This document shows positions 26,167 to 35,312 of a DNA stretch of 64,000 nucleotides, one piece after another. The first letter of the stretch is position 1. Each line of letters opens with the position of its first letter. Source of the DNA: Aquihabitans sp. G128 (lineage in GTDB: Bacteria > Actinomycetota > Acidimicrobiia > Acidimicrobiales > Iamiaceae); contig NZ_CP077604.1 in the NCBI RefSeq assembly GCF_019048865.1, positions 1,054,001-1,118,000 of the forward strand. Reading direction: 5' to 3'. Under the pieces are notes generated by a model. That model made no database searches. It had not been told where the DNA came from and saw only the letters and a list, made by a program, of their open reading frames with translations. The position numbers and the translations under genes were made by a program.

Positions 26167-27591
26167 GTGGTCCTCCGACGCTTCCGCGCCCCTTCCATCC
26201 CCAGCCTCGACTTCGGCGCGATCCGCGCCGAGCTCGGCGTGCCGGGCCCGTTCCCGGCCGAGGTCGAGGCCGCCGCGGAGGCCGCGGCGGCCGAGCCGCA
26301 CCTGCCCGACCACGACGCCACCGACCTCGAGCTGGTCACCATCGACCCCGCCGGATCGATGGACCTGGACCAGGCGGTGGCCATCGCGCCGGCCGACGGG
26401 GGCGGGTGGCGGGTCTCCTACGCCATCGCCGACGTGGCCTCCTGGGTGGCCCCCGGCGGCCCGGTCGACGTCGAGGCCCGGGCCCGCACGCAGACCTTCT
26501 ACCTGCCCGACGGGCGCACCCCGCTGCACCCGCCGGCCCTGGGGGAGGCTGCCGCGTCCCTGCTCCCGGACGGTCCCCGGCCGGCGGTGCTCTGGACCAT
26601 CGACGTCGCCGCCGACGGCACCACCCGCGCCATCGACGTCCGGCGCGCCGTGGTGCGGAGCCGCGCCCAGCTCACCTACGCCGGCGTGCAGGAGGCGCTC
26701 GATGCCGGGACCGCGCCCGAGGCGATCCGGGCGTTCCCCGACCTCGGCCGCGCCCTGCTCGCCGACGCCCGCGCCCGCAACGCCATCGAGCTGGGGCTGC
26801 CCGAGCAGGAGGTGGTGGCCACGCCGGACGGCCACTGGACCGTCGAGCTCCGGGGCGACCTCGCCATCGAGCAGTGGAACGCCCAGGTCTCGCTGCTGAC
26901 CGGGCGCGCCGCCGCGTCGCTCATGCTCGGCGCCGGCATCGGCATCGGCATCCTGCGCACCCTGCCCACGCCGGACCCCGAGAGCTTCCCTCGGCTCCAG
27001 CGGGCCGCCCGCAGCCTCGGCATCGACTGGCCCGACGGCGCCCACCCGGGTGCGGTCCTCGCCGCCCTCGACACCAGCCGGCCCAAGCACGCGGCCTTCG
27101 CCGACCTGGCAGCCGAGCTGCTCCGCGGCGCGGCCTACACGGCGTTCGACGGTCCGCCACCCGCGGATCCCGGCCACGCCGGCGTCGGCGCCCCGTACGC
27201 CCACGTGACCGCACCGCTGCGCCGCCTCGTCGACCGCTTCGGCACGGAGGTGTGCCTGGCCGTCGCCGCCGGCACCGAGGTCCCGGCGTGGGCCAAGGAC
27301 GCCCTGCCCCAGCTGCCCGAGTTGATGGCCGCGGGCGACAGCCGCTCGCACAAGGTCGACCGCGCGGTGGTCGACGCCACCGAGGCGTTCGTGCTGGCCG
27401 ACCGGGTGGGCGACACCTTCCCGGCATCCGTGGTGGAGTCCGGCAAGGACTACGGCACGGTCGCCATCGAGGACCCCGCCATCCGGGCCCGGTGCGACGC
27501 GAAGCGCCTGCCGCTGGGCGAGGAGATCACCGTGCGCTGCACGACGGCCGACGTCGCCGCCCGCACGGTGCGGTTCGAGCGCATCGCCTGA
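26167..27591 (+). CDS. RNB-domain ribonuclease (RNase II/R-type catalytic core)
   Basis: The 474-aa protein consists almost wholly of an RNB domain. Its metal-binding Asp cluster is in TIDPAGSMDLDQAVAI and the substrate-channel region in YAHVTAPLRRLVDRF. It lacks the cold-shock and S1 RNA-binding domains of full-length RNase R (about 700-800 aa), having only a short N-terminal stretch and a small C-terminal beta-domain. It would degrade RNA 3' to 5'. GTG 26167 (MVLRRFRAPSIPSLDF) is the first start in the conserved part. It diverges from the Pat-like gene across 54 bp. Confidence 0.9.
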   Translation: MVLRRFRAPSIPSLDFGAIRAELGVPGPFPAEVEAAAEAAAAEPHLPDHDATDLELVTIDPAGSMDLDQAVAIAPADGGGWRVSYAIADVASWVAPGGPVDVEARARTQTFYLPDGRTPLHPPALGEAAASLLPDGPRPAVLWTIDVAADGTTRAIDVRRAVVRSRAQLTYAGVQEALDAGTAPEAIRAFPDLGRALLADARARNAIELGLPEQEVVATPDGHWTVELRGDLAIEQWNAQVSLLTGRAAASLMLGAGIGIGILRTLPTPDPESFPRLQRAARSLGIDWPDGAHPGAVLAALDTSRPKHAAFADLAAELLRGAAYTAFDGPPPADPGHAGVGAPYAHVTAPLRRLVDRFGTEVCLAVAAGTEVPAWAKDALPQLPELMAAGDSRSHKVDRAVVDATEAFVLADRVGDTFPASVVESGKDYGTVAIEDPAIRARCDAKRLPLGEEITVRCTTADVAARTVRFERIA

Positions 27592-27603
27592 TCGCCGGGA
27601 CGG

Positions 27604-27629
27604 GGTGCCCTCACCCGATGGTGGGCACC
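27604..27629 (+). terminator. Candidate terminator after the RNB nuclease gene
   Basis: GGTGCCC (27604-27610) pairs with GGGCACC (27623-27629) around a 12-nt loop, 12 bp after the stop. No T-run follows, as is usual in such GC-rich DNA. Confidence 0.4.
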
Positions 27630-27669
27630 GCCTAGCCTCGGCGGGTCCACCCCTTGGAGGTACGAGCGC

Positions 27670-27969
27670 ATGATCGTCGTCGCAGGCCACCTGGCCGTCA
27701 ACCCGGAGCACCGTGACGCCGCCCTCGCGGCCATCGCCACCGGCGTCGCCGCCACCCGGGCCGAGCCCGGTTGCGTCGACTACCGCTTCTCGCCGGACCT
27801 CGAGGACGAGAACCGCTTCAACCTCATCGAGCAGTGGGAGAGCGAGGAGGCCATGAACGAGCACCTCGCCACCCCGCACCTGGCCGAGTTCATGACCGCG
27901 ATCGTCCCGTGCCTGCTCGGCGCCGAGATCATCCGGCACGACGTCTCGTCCTCCGCACCGCTCTTCTAG
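27670..27969 (+). CDS. Antibiotic biosynthesis monooxygenase (ABM/YgiN-like) protein
   Basis: The 99-aa protein has the ferredoxin-like ABM fold, with GHLAVNPEHRDAALAAI at the start, EPGCVDYRFSPDLEDENRFNLIEQWES in two blocks in the middle and HLATPHLAEFM after. Members act as small cofactor-free quinol or heme-type monooxygenases or as dimeric stress proteins. The substrate is not predictable. ATG 27670 has GGAGG 10 nt upstream. It stands alone between the RNB gene and the FHA/LCP pair. Confidence 0.88.
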   Translation: MIVVAGHLAVNPEHRDAALAAIATGVAATRAEPGCVDYRFSPDLEDENRFNLIEQWESEEAMNEHLATPHLAEFMTAIVPCLLGAEIIRHDVSSSAPLF

Positions 27970-28035
27970 CCCCGAGCACCCCGAGCCCAAGCTGCCCACC
28001 CCAACCCGCCTCCCCCTCGCCGCCAGGCGGCCGCC

Positions 28036-28935
28036 GTGCTGGTGAACGTCGTCGTCCTGGTGCTGTTCGCCGTCGTCGGCTTCGTCGGCTCGCGCGCCGT
28101 GCGCCGCCCGCAGCAGGCGGCCCAGGCGGCGTCGGTCGCCCGCGCCGTCGGCGGCACGCTCGGTGCCCGCAAGGGCCTGAGCGCCCCCGAGCTCCAGCGC
28201 GCCTGCTTCTCGGAGATGGTGCGCCACGTGCGGGTCACCCGCCAGGGTCGCACCCACGCGCCGTCGAGCTACGTGCTGCGCCTGCACCCGGACGACCTCG
28301 CCATCGTCGACGAGGGCCGGCGGTGGTTCACCCAGGGCCTGGTCGGCGCGCTGCGCCAGGCCGCCGCCGACAACGGGTGGGTCGTCGACGGCGCCACCGA
28401 GATCGCCTACGAGCCCGACCCGTCGCGCCGGCCCGGCGTGCCCGCCGCCCTGGCCGTCGCCCCCGAGGAGCCGGCCGGCGCCGCGCCCTCGGGTCCGCCT
28501 CCCGCGCCCACCGCGGTGGCCGGCGGTCCCGTCGCCGCCTCCGGGCGGGGGCTGGCCCTGGTGCGCAGCGACACCGGCGAGCGGATCTCCCTCGGCGCCG
28601 AGGTGGTCACCATCGGCCGGTCCCGCGACCGGGCGGTGATGGTCGACGACAGCCGGGTGAGCCGAGCCCACGCCCACATCGAGCCCCGCAAGGGCGGCTG
28701 GGCCCTCATCGACGACGGGTCCGCGAACGGCACCCGGGTGAACGGCCAGGACCTCCCCAAGAGCCGGCCGTGCACGCTGCGCGTCGGCGACGTCCTGGCG
28801 TTCGGACCGGTGGAGCTCAAGGTCGTGCCCGGTGGCGCGCCCACCGGCGCAGCCGGCACGCGCGCCCTCGACGACAGCGACCGCAACCGCATCTCCGGCG
28901 AGGTCCTGCCCCCGAAGCGCGACGGCGGCCGATGA
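28036..28935 (+). CDS. FHA-domain protein with an FhaA-like N-terminal domain and a membrane anchor
   Basis: The 299-aa protein starts with a membrane helix (VNVVVLVLFAVVGFVGS). A domain then resembles the N-terminal part of mycobacterial FhaA (about residues 45-140, SSYVLRLHPDDLAIVDEG), followed by a Pro/Ala-rich linker and a C-terminal FHA phosphothreonine-binding domain (about 180-265; IGRSRDRAVMVDDSRVSRAHAHIE and DDGSANGTRVNG). FHA proteins dock on Ser/Thr-kinase substrates and regulate cell-wall synthesis. The membrane helix before the FhaA-like domain is unusual. Its TGA overlaps the ATG of the LCP gene, so the two are translationally coupled and probably act together at the envelope. 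GTG 28036. Confidence 0.87.
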   Translation: MLVNVVVLVLFAVVGFVGSRAVRRPQQAAQAASVARAVGGTLGARKGLSAPELQRACFSEMVRHVRVTRQGRTHAPSSYVLRLHPDDLAIVDEGRRWFTQGLVGALRQAAADNGWVVDGATEIAYEPDPSRRPGVPAALAVAPEEPAGAAPSGPPPAPTAVAGGPVAASGRGLALVRSDTGERISLGAEVVTIGRSRDRAVMVDDSRVSRAHAHIEPRKGGWALIDDGSANGTRVNGQDLPKSRPCTLRVGDVLAFGPVELKVVPGGAPTGAAGTRALDDSDRNRISGEVLPPKRDGGR

Positions 28936-29990
28936 CGCTCGCCCTCTTCGCCCTCGTGGGGCTCCTGCTCGGCGTCGGTGCCGAGCGGCTGATCGGTCCC
29001 GGCCGCGACGCCCAGGACGCCGCCCTCGGCGGTGCACCCGCTCCGCCGCGCCGGCGTCGGCGGTCCAAGCGGCGGATCCTCGGCTTCGGCTCGCTGGTCG
29101 TGGTGGTGCTGCTGCTCGCCGGGACCATCGGGGGCTACCTCTGGGCCAAGTCGGTGTTCGACAAGATCGAGAAGGTCGACGTCTCGGCGCAGCTCGGCCA
29201 CGGCAGCAACGGCACCAACTACCTGCTCGTCGGCTCCGACAACGGGCGCACCGCCGACGACCAGCGCGCCGGCGTGAGCGGCGCCCGGTCCGACACGATC
29301 ATGGTCCTCAACATCAAGGACGGGAAGGCGAAGATGCTCTCGCTGAACCGGGACCTGTGGGTCGACAACCCCCGGACCGGCCAGAAGGGCCGCATCAACG
29401 CCACCTACCAGGACGCCGACGGCCAGGCCGATCCCGGCAACCTCATCACCGCCGTCACGCAGAACTTCGGGATCCCGGTCGACCACTACATCGAGATCGA
29501 CTTCGTGTCCTTCGGCGGCCTCGTCGACTCCTTCGGCGGCATCGACGTCAACTTCCCGAACCCGGCCTTCGACCTGGCGTCGGGCCTCAACCAGCCCGAG
29601 GCCGGCCTCAAGCACCTCGACGGCGCCCAGGCCCTGGCCTACGTGCGCTCACGCCACTACACCGAGGTCATCGACGGCAAGAACGTCCAGGACCCCACCA
29701 GCGACCTCGGCCGGGTGCAGCGCCAGCAGGTGTTCCTGCGGGAGATCATGAGCAAGGCGGGCAAGAAGCGGAACCCGTTCACGCTGCTGTCGGCCGCCTC
29801 GAAGATGTCGAACGGGCTCCGCATCGACGACGACATGTCGATGCTCGACGCCGCCCGCTTCGCCTGGAGCATGGGCAAGCTCAACCCCGAGACGGTGGTG
29901 CTGCCCACCACGCCGCGCACCACCAGCGGCGGCGCCGCCATCCTCGACGTCGGCGACGGTGCCGACGCGGTGCTGGCCCAGTTCCGCTGA
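28932..29990 (+). CDS. LytR-CpsA-Psr (LCP) family cell-wall glycopolymer transferase
   Basis: The 352-aa protein has an N-terminal hydrophobic segment, a basic RRRRRSKRR stretch, a second helix (about residues 52-72) and an extracellular LCP domain. Conserved Arg/Asp positions lie in ARSDTIMVLNI, LSLNRDLWVD and ALAYVRSRH, which bind the pyrophosphate lipid. LCP enzymes attach secondary polymers such as arabinogalactan or teichoic acids to peptidoglycan. ATG 28932 overlaps the FHA gene stop (ATGA). Coupling to an FHA protein suggests control by Ser/Thr phosphorylation. It lacks the C-terminal LytR_C domain. Confidence 0.93.
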   Translation: MTLALFALVGLLLGVGAERLIGPGRDAQDAALGGAPAPPRRRRRSKRRILGFGSLVVVVLLLAGTIGGYLWAKSVFDKIEKVDVSAQLGHGSNGTNYLLVGSDNGRTADDQRAGVSGARSDTIMVLNIKDGKAKMLSLNRDLWVDNPRTGQKGRINATYQDADGQADPGNLITAVTQNFGIPVDHYIEIDFVSFGGLVDSFGGIDVNFPNPAFDLASGLNQPEAGLKHLDGAQALAYVRSRHYTEVIDGKNVQDPTSDLGRVQRQQVFLREIMSKAGKKRNPFTLLSAASKMSNGLRIDDDMSMLDAARFAWSMGKLNPETVVLPTTPRTTSGGAAILDVGDGADAVLAQFR

Positions 29991-30006
29991 CCAGCCCCCG
30001 CCGCGG

Positions 30007-30687
30007 TCAGTGCCCCGATGCGGAGAAGTGCTGGTGGTCCTTGGTCGACGACCACGAGCCGCCCCAGCCCCAGCCGATCGCGGCGAAGGCCTTGGTGGTG
30101 GCGTCGCCGGCGTGGACCATGCCGGGAGCACGGACCGAACGGTCCTTCCAGGGCCGGCCCGACGGCGGCAGCACGGTCCCGCCGGGCGTGACGTACGGGT
30201 TCTGCACCGGGTTCAGGTCGATGGCCGTGCCGTAGGCGTGCTCGGACCAGCCGCTGCCGCCGGTGACCTTGCGGCAGTTGAACGCCGAGGTGTTGTTGGC
30301 CGCCATGCTGTCGTCGTCGCTGCTGCCGTAGGCGGTGACGGGGTGGATCCGGCGGATCGGGAAGCGCTCGGCGTAGAGCCGGCCGAACACCTTCGCCACG
30401 TCGGCCGCCTCGGCCCGGGCCACGACCAGGTCGCCCGTGTGGCGCTCGCCGTCGTAGCCCCAGTAGGCCACCCACACCCGGCGCAGGCCCGACGGGCCCA
30501 CGGGGCAGCCCGCCCGCCAGCTCGACCCGAGGTCCTCCGCGGTGACGGTGGCGATGCTCGACGTGTACGCCGGCACCGTGGCTCCCTTCGGGGGCGGGGT
30601 GCCGGTGGTGGGGTCGAGGCAGGCGGCGAGGAGCACCGAGAGGGCCGCGGCCACCACCAGGGGTTGCCGCAGGGGTCCACGTCGCAT
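30007..30687 (-). CDS. Lipoprotein of the M15 (D-Ala-D-Ala carboxypeptidase-like) peptidase family
   Basis: The 226-aa protein has a lipoprotein signal (SVLLAACLD) and a C-terminal M15C-type metallopeptidase domain. The zinc-binding residues are His and Asp in SEHAYGTAIDLNP and His in KDHQHFS. It should trim peptidoglycan stem peptides at the outer membrane face of the cytoplasmic membrane. ATG 30687 is preferred over 30708 because the Arg-rich signal-peptide n-region MRRGPLRQP begins there. It faces the LCP gene, another wall enzyme, and diverges from the HerA-like gene across 35 bp. Confidence 0.88.
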   Translation of the reverse strand: MRRGPLRQPLVVAAALSVLLAACLDPTTGTPPPKGATVPAYTSSIATVTAEDLGSSWRAGCPVGPSGLRRVWVAYWGYDGERHTGDLVVARAEAADVAKVFGRLYAERFPIRRIHPVTAYGSSDDDSMAANNTSAFNCRKVTGGSGWSEHAYGTAIDLNPVQNPYVTPGGTVLPPSGRPWKDRSVRAPGMVHAGDATTKAFAAIGWGWGGSWSSTKDHQHFSASGH

Positions 30688-30722
30688 CGGGCCAGGGTAG
30701 GGCCGCACTACGGTCTGCGCCC

Positions 30723-32513
<1,791 letters not shown>

Positions 32514-32536
32514 GCCCGGCGGGCCAGACTGCCCGC

Positions 32537-33274
32537 ATGGACGTTCGCTACGACGGCAAGGTCGCCCTGGTCACCGGGGCCTCGAAGGGCATCGGCAAGG
32601 CCGTCGCCGCGGAGCTGGTGGCCAGCGGGGCCTCGGTGATGCTCTCCTCTCGCAAGGCCGACGCCCTCGAGGCCGCCGCCGCCGAGATCGGTGGCGACGT
32701 CGCCTGGTTCGCCGCCAACGCCGGCGAGCCGGAGGCCGCCGCGTCGTGCGTGGCCGCCACCCTGGAGCGGTTCGGGCGCATCGACGTGCTGGTGAACAAC
32801 GCCGCCACCAACCCCTACGCCGGGCCCACCATCGACATCGACGTGCCCCGCTTCGACAAGACCGTCCAGGTCAACCAGCGCGGCCCGCTGGTGTGGTCCC
32901 AGCAGGTGTGGACCCGGTGGATGGCCGAGCACGGCGGCGTGATCCTCAACGTGGCGTCCATCGGCGCGCTCTCGGTCGAGCCCACCATCGGCATCTACAA
33001 CGGCACCAAGGCGGCGCTCGTGCACCTCACCAAGCAGCTCGGCGCCGAGCTGGCGCCGGGGGTGCGGGTCAACGCCGTGCTGCCCGGCCTGGTGAAGACC
33101 GACATGGCCCGGGCCCTGTGGGAGCGGGGCGAGGAGGCCATCGCCGCCCACGTCCCGCTGCGGCGCCTCGGCGAGGTCGACGACATCGCCAAGGCGGCCG
33201 CCTTCCTCTGCTCCGATGCTGCGTCGTGGATCACCGGCACGACCCTCGTGGTCGACGGCGGCATGGTCCTCTGA
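32537..33274 (+). CDS. SDR-family oxidoreductase
   Basis: The 245-aa protein is a classical short-chain dehydrogenase: TGASKGIGKAVA cofactor motif near the N-terminus, NNAATNP, the catalytic Ser in NVASIGAL, Tyr and Lys in YNGTKAAL, and the C-terminal TGTTLVVDGGMVL. It would interconvert an alcohol and a ketone with NAD(P)H; the substrate is unknown. ATG 32537 lies 23 bp after the HerA-like gene. Confidence 0.93.
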   Translation: MDVRYDGKVALVTGASKGIGKAVAAELVASGASVMLSSRKADALEAAAAEIGGDVAWFAANAGEPEAAASCVAATLERFGRIDVLVNNAATNPYAGPTIDIDVPRFDKTVQVNQRGPLVWSQQVWTRWMAEHGGVILNVASIGALSVEPTIGIYNGTKAALVHLTKQLGAELAPGVRVNAVLPGLVKTDMARALWERGEEAIAAHVPLRRLGEVDDIAKAAAFLCSDAASWITGTTLVVDGGMVL

Positions 33275-33315
33275 CCTGCAGCCGCTGATCGAGCGGCCGA
33301 CCAGCCCGTCCGGAC

Positions 33316-34233
33316 TCAGTCGAGCTCGACGTCGTAGGGCATGGCGGCGACGGTGCCGACGCGGGTCACGGCGATGGCGGCGGCGCGGTTGGCCCGGTCC
33401 AGGGCGGGCTCGAGGGGCAGGCCATCGGCGAGGCCGGCGGCCAGCACGCCGAGGAAGCAGTCGCCCGCCCCGGTGGTGTCGACCACGTCAGCCACCACGC
33501 CGGCGAGGCTGACCTGACCGCCGGGGCCGGCCGCCGCGACGCCCCGGGCGCCGAGGGTCACCACCACGGTCTGGCGCAGGGCCCCGCCGCCGGCGCCGCT
33601 GGCGTCGTGGCCGGCGATGGCGAGGGCCTGGCCGATGGCGGCCACCGCGTCGGTGGCCTCCTCCCCCACGCCGGCCAGCTCGGCGGCCTCGGCCTGGTTG
33701 AGCACCACGACGTCGGCCGACGGCACGAGCGAGCGACCGGCTCCGAGCGGTGACGGGTTGAGCAGGCAGGTGGCCCCGACCGCCCGGGCCGCGTCGAACG
33801 CCGCCCGCACGGCGTCGACGGGGACCTCGAGCTGGGCGACCACGACGTCGCCCGCCTCGATGGCGAGGCCGGGACCGACGGCCAGCGTGGCGTTGGCGCC
33901 CGGGTCGACGGTGACGGTGTTGGCGCCATCGGCCGCCACCACGATCAGCGCGCTCCCGGTGGCGTGGTCGAGCGCCGTGCCCACCCCGCCCACGTCGATG
34001 CCCTCGCCGGCCGCCAACGACGCCAGCCACCGGCCGTCGTCGTCGTCGCCCACCCGCCCCACCAGGGCGACGTCGGCGCCGACGCGCACGGCCGCCACCG
34101 CCTGGTTGAGCCCCTTGCCGCCCGGCGCGGGAGCCACCACCTCCCCCAGGATCGTCTCGCCGACGTGGGGGTGGCGGGCCACCCGCCAGCCCCGGTCGAC
34201 GTTCAGGCTCCCGATCACCCACACCCTCGACAT
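33316..34233 (-). CDS. rbsK: Ribokinase (PfkB family)
   Basis: The 305-aa protein has the PfkB features: GSLNVDRGWRVARHPHVGE near the start, APGGKGLNQAVAA and the C-terminal anion hole VVDTTGAGDCFLGVLAAGLA with the catalytic Asp. It phosphorylates ribose to ribose-5-phosphate. The ATG at 34233 gives the usual family N-terminus. The divergent gene only 31 bp away is a nucleoside hydrolase that releases ribose, so the pair forms a salvage route from nucleosides to the pentose-phosphate pathway. A shared control region is implied. Confidence 0.88.
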   Translation of the reverse strand: MSRVWVIGSLNVDRGWRVARHPHVGETILGEVVAPAPGGKGLNQAVAAVRVGADVALVGRVGDDDDGRWLASLAAGEGIDVGGVGTALDHATGSALIVVAADGANTVTVDPGANATLAVGPGLAIEAGDVVVAQLEVPVDAVRAAFDAARAVGATCLLNPSPLGAGRSLVPSADVVVLNQAEAAELAGVGEEATDAVAAIGQALAIAGHDASGAGGGALRQTVVVTLGARGVAAAGPGGQVSLAGVVADVVDTTGAGDCFLGVLAAGLADGLPLEPALDRANRAAAIAVTRVGTVAAMPYDVELD

Positions 34234-34264
34234 GGTCCCAGCATGGCGCCTGTACGGTCGGCCG

Positions 34265-35227
34265 ATGACCGAAGCCGCCCGCCCCCGGATCCTGATCGAC
34301 TGCGACCCCGGCCACGACGACGCCATCATGCTGGTCTGCGCCGCCGCCTACGCCGACGTGGTCGGCGTGGTGACCGTCGGCGGCAACGTCGCCCTGGAGC
34401 ACACCACCCGCAACGCCCTGGCCATCGCCACGCTGCTCGACTGGGACGTGCCGGTGCACGCCGGGGCCGACCGCCCGCTGCTGGCCGAGCAGGTCACCGC
34501 GCCCGAGGTCCACGGCGAGAGCGGGATGGGCGGCACCACGCTCCCCGAGCCCGATCGCGAGGTCGCCGGCTACGACGGCATCGGCTTCCTGATCGAGTCG
34601 GCCCACGCCGAGGAGGGCCTCTGGCTGGTGCCCACCGGCCCGCTGACGAACGTGGCGCTGGCCATGCGCTGCGACCGCAGCTTCTCGAGCCGCCTGGCCG
34701 GCATCTGCCTCATGGGCGGCGGCGCCGAGGGCGGCAACATCACCAGCGCCGCGGAGTTCAACGTGTTCGCCGACCCCGAGGCGGCCGCCATCGTCTTCGG
34801 CGCCGACTGCCCGGTGCGCATGTGCGGGCTGGACCTCACCCACCAGGTCACCGGCGACGCCGCCTACGCAGCCCGCCTGCGCGGCATCGGCGGTCCTGCC
34901 GCCACCCTCGTGGCCGAGGTGGTCGAGGACGAGCTGGCCAACTTCGGCCGCTACGCCACCAACACCGAGAGCCCGCCGCTCCACGATCCCGTCGCCCTCC
35001 TGGCCGTCACCCACCCCCACCTGTTCGCCGGCACGGTCACCCCGATCGAGGTGGAGACCGGCGGCCACCTCAGCCGCGGTGCCACCGTCGTCGACCGCCG
35101 CCTGGTCACCGCCCAGGGCACCGCGCCCGGCGCCACCCTCGCCGAGGTGCGCACCGAGTGGGTCCACACGGTCGACGGCCCCGCCGCCCTGGACCTCATC
35201 GCCGACGCCTGCGCCCGCTGGGCCTGA
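34265..35227 (+). CDS. Inosine/uridine-preferring nucleoside hydrolase
   Basis: The 320-aa protein has the family's calcium-binding DCDPGHDDA cluster at residues 12-20, VPTGPLTNVALAM, MGGGAEGGNITSAAEFNVFADPEAA in two blocks, and a later LHDPVALLAVT with the fourth Asp. It cleaves the N-glycosidic bond of ribonucleosides to base and ribose. It diverges from ribokinase, its metabolic partner. ATG 34265. The gap of 31 bp leaves room only for overlapping promoter elements. Confidence 0.93.
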   Translation: MTEAARPRILIDCDPGHDDAIMLVCAAAYADVVGVVTVGGNVALEHTTRNALAIATLLDWDVPVHAGADRPLLAEQVTAPEVHGESGMGGTTLPEPDREVAGYDGIGFLIESAHAEEGLWLVPTGPLTNVALAMRCDRSFSSRLAGICLMGGGAEGGNITSAAEFNVFADPEAAAIVFGADCPVRMCGLDLTHQVTGDAAYAARLRGIGGPAATLVAEVVEDELANFGRYATNTESPPLHDPVALLAVTHPHLFAGTVTPIEVETGGHLSRGATVVDRRLVTAQGTAPGATLAEVRTEWVHTVDGPAALDLIADACARWA

Positions 35228-35257
35228 CCGGTCCGGGCTACGTTGCGGGGCCGGACC

Positions 35258-35270
35258 TGACGAGGCGTCA
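35258..35270. promoter_or_regulatory. Palindrome TGACG-AGG-CGTCA upstream of the sulfatase
   Basis: A 5-bp inverted repeat with a 3-nt spacer lies 42 bp before the start at 35313. It is identical in half-sites and spacing to 14592-14604 upstream of the 370-aa protein, suggesting a common repressor. Confidence 0.5.
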
Positions 35271-35312
35271 GGACCGGCGCGACAGCGACCGCAGACCCAG
35301 GGGACGACGGGC

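Noticed and set aside
23437..29037. A reverse-strand frame open for about 1,860 codons
   Set aside because: Only the part below 26112 is a real gene; the rest is antisense to the RNB, ABM, FHA and LCP genes and low in complexity.
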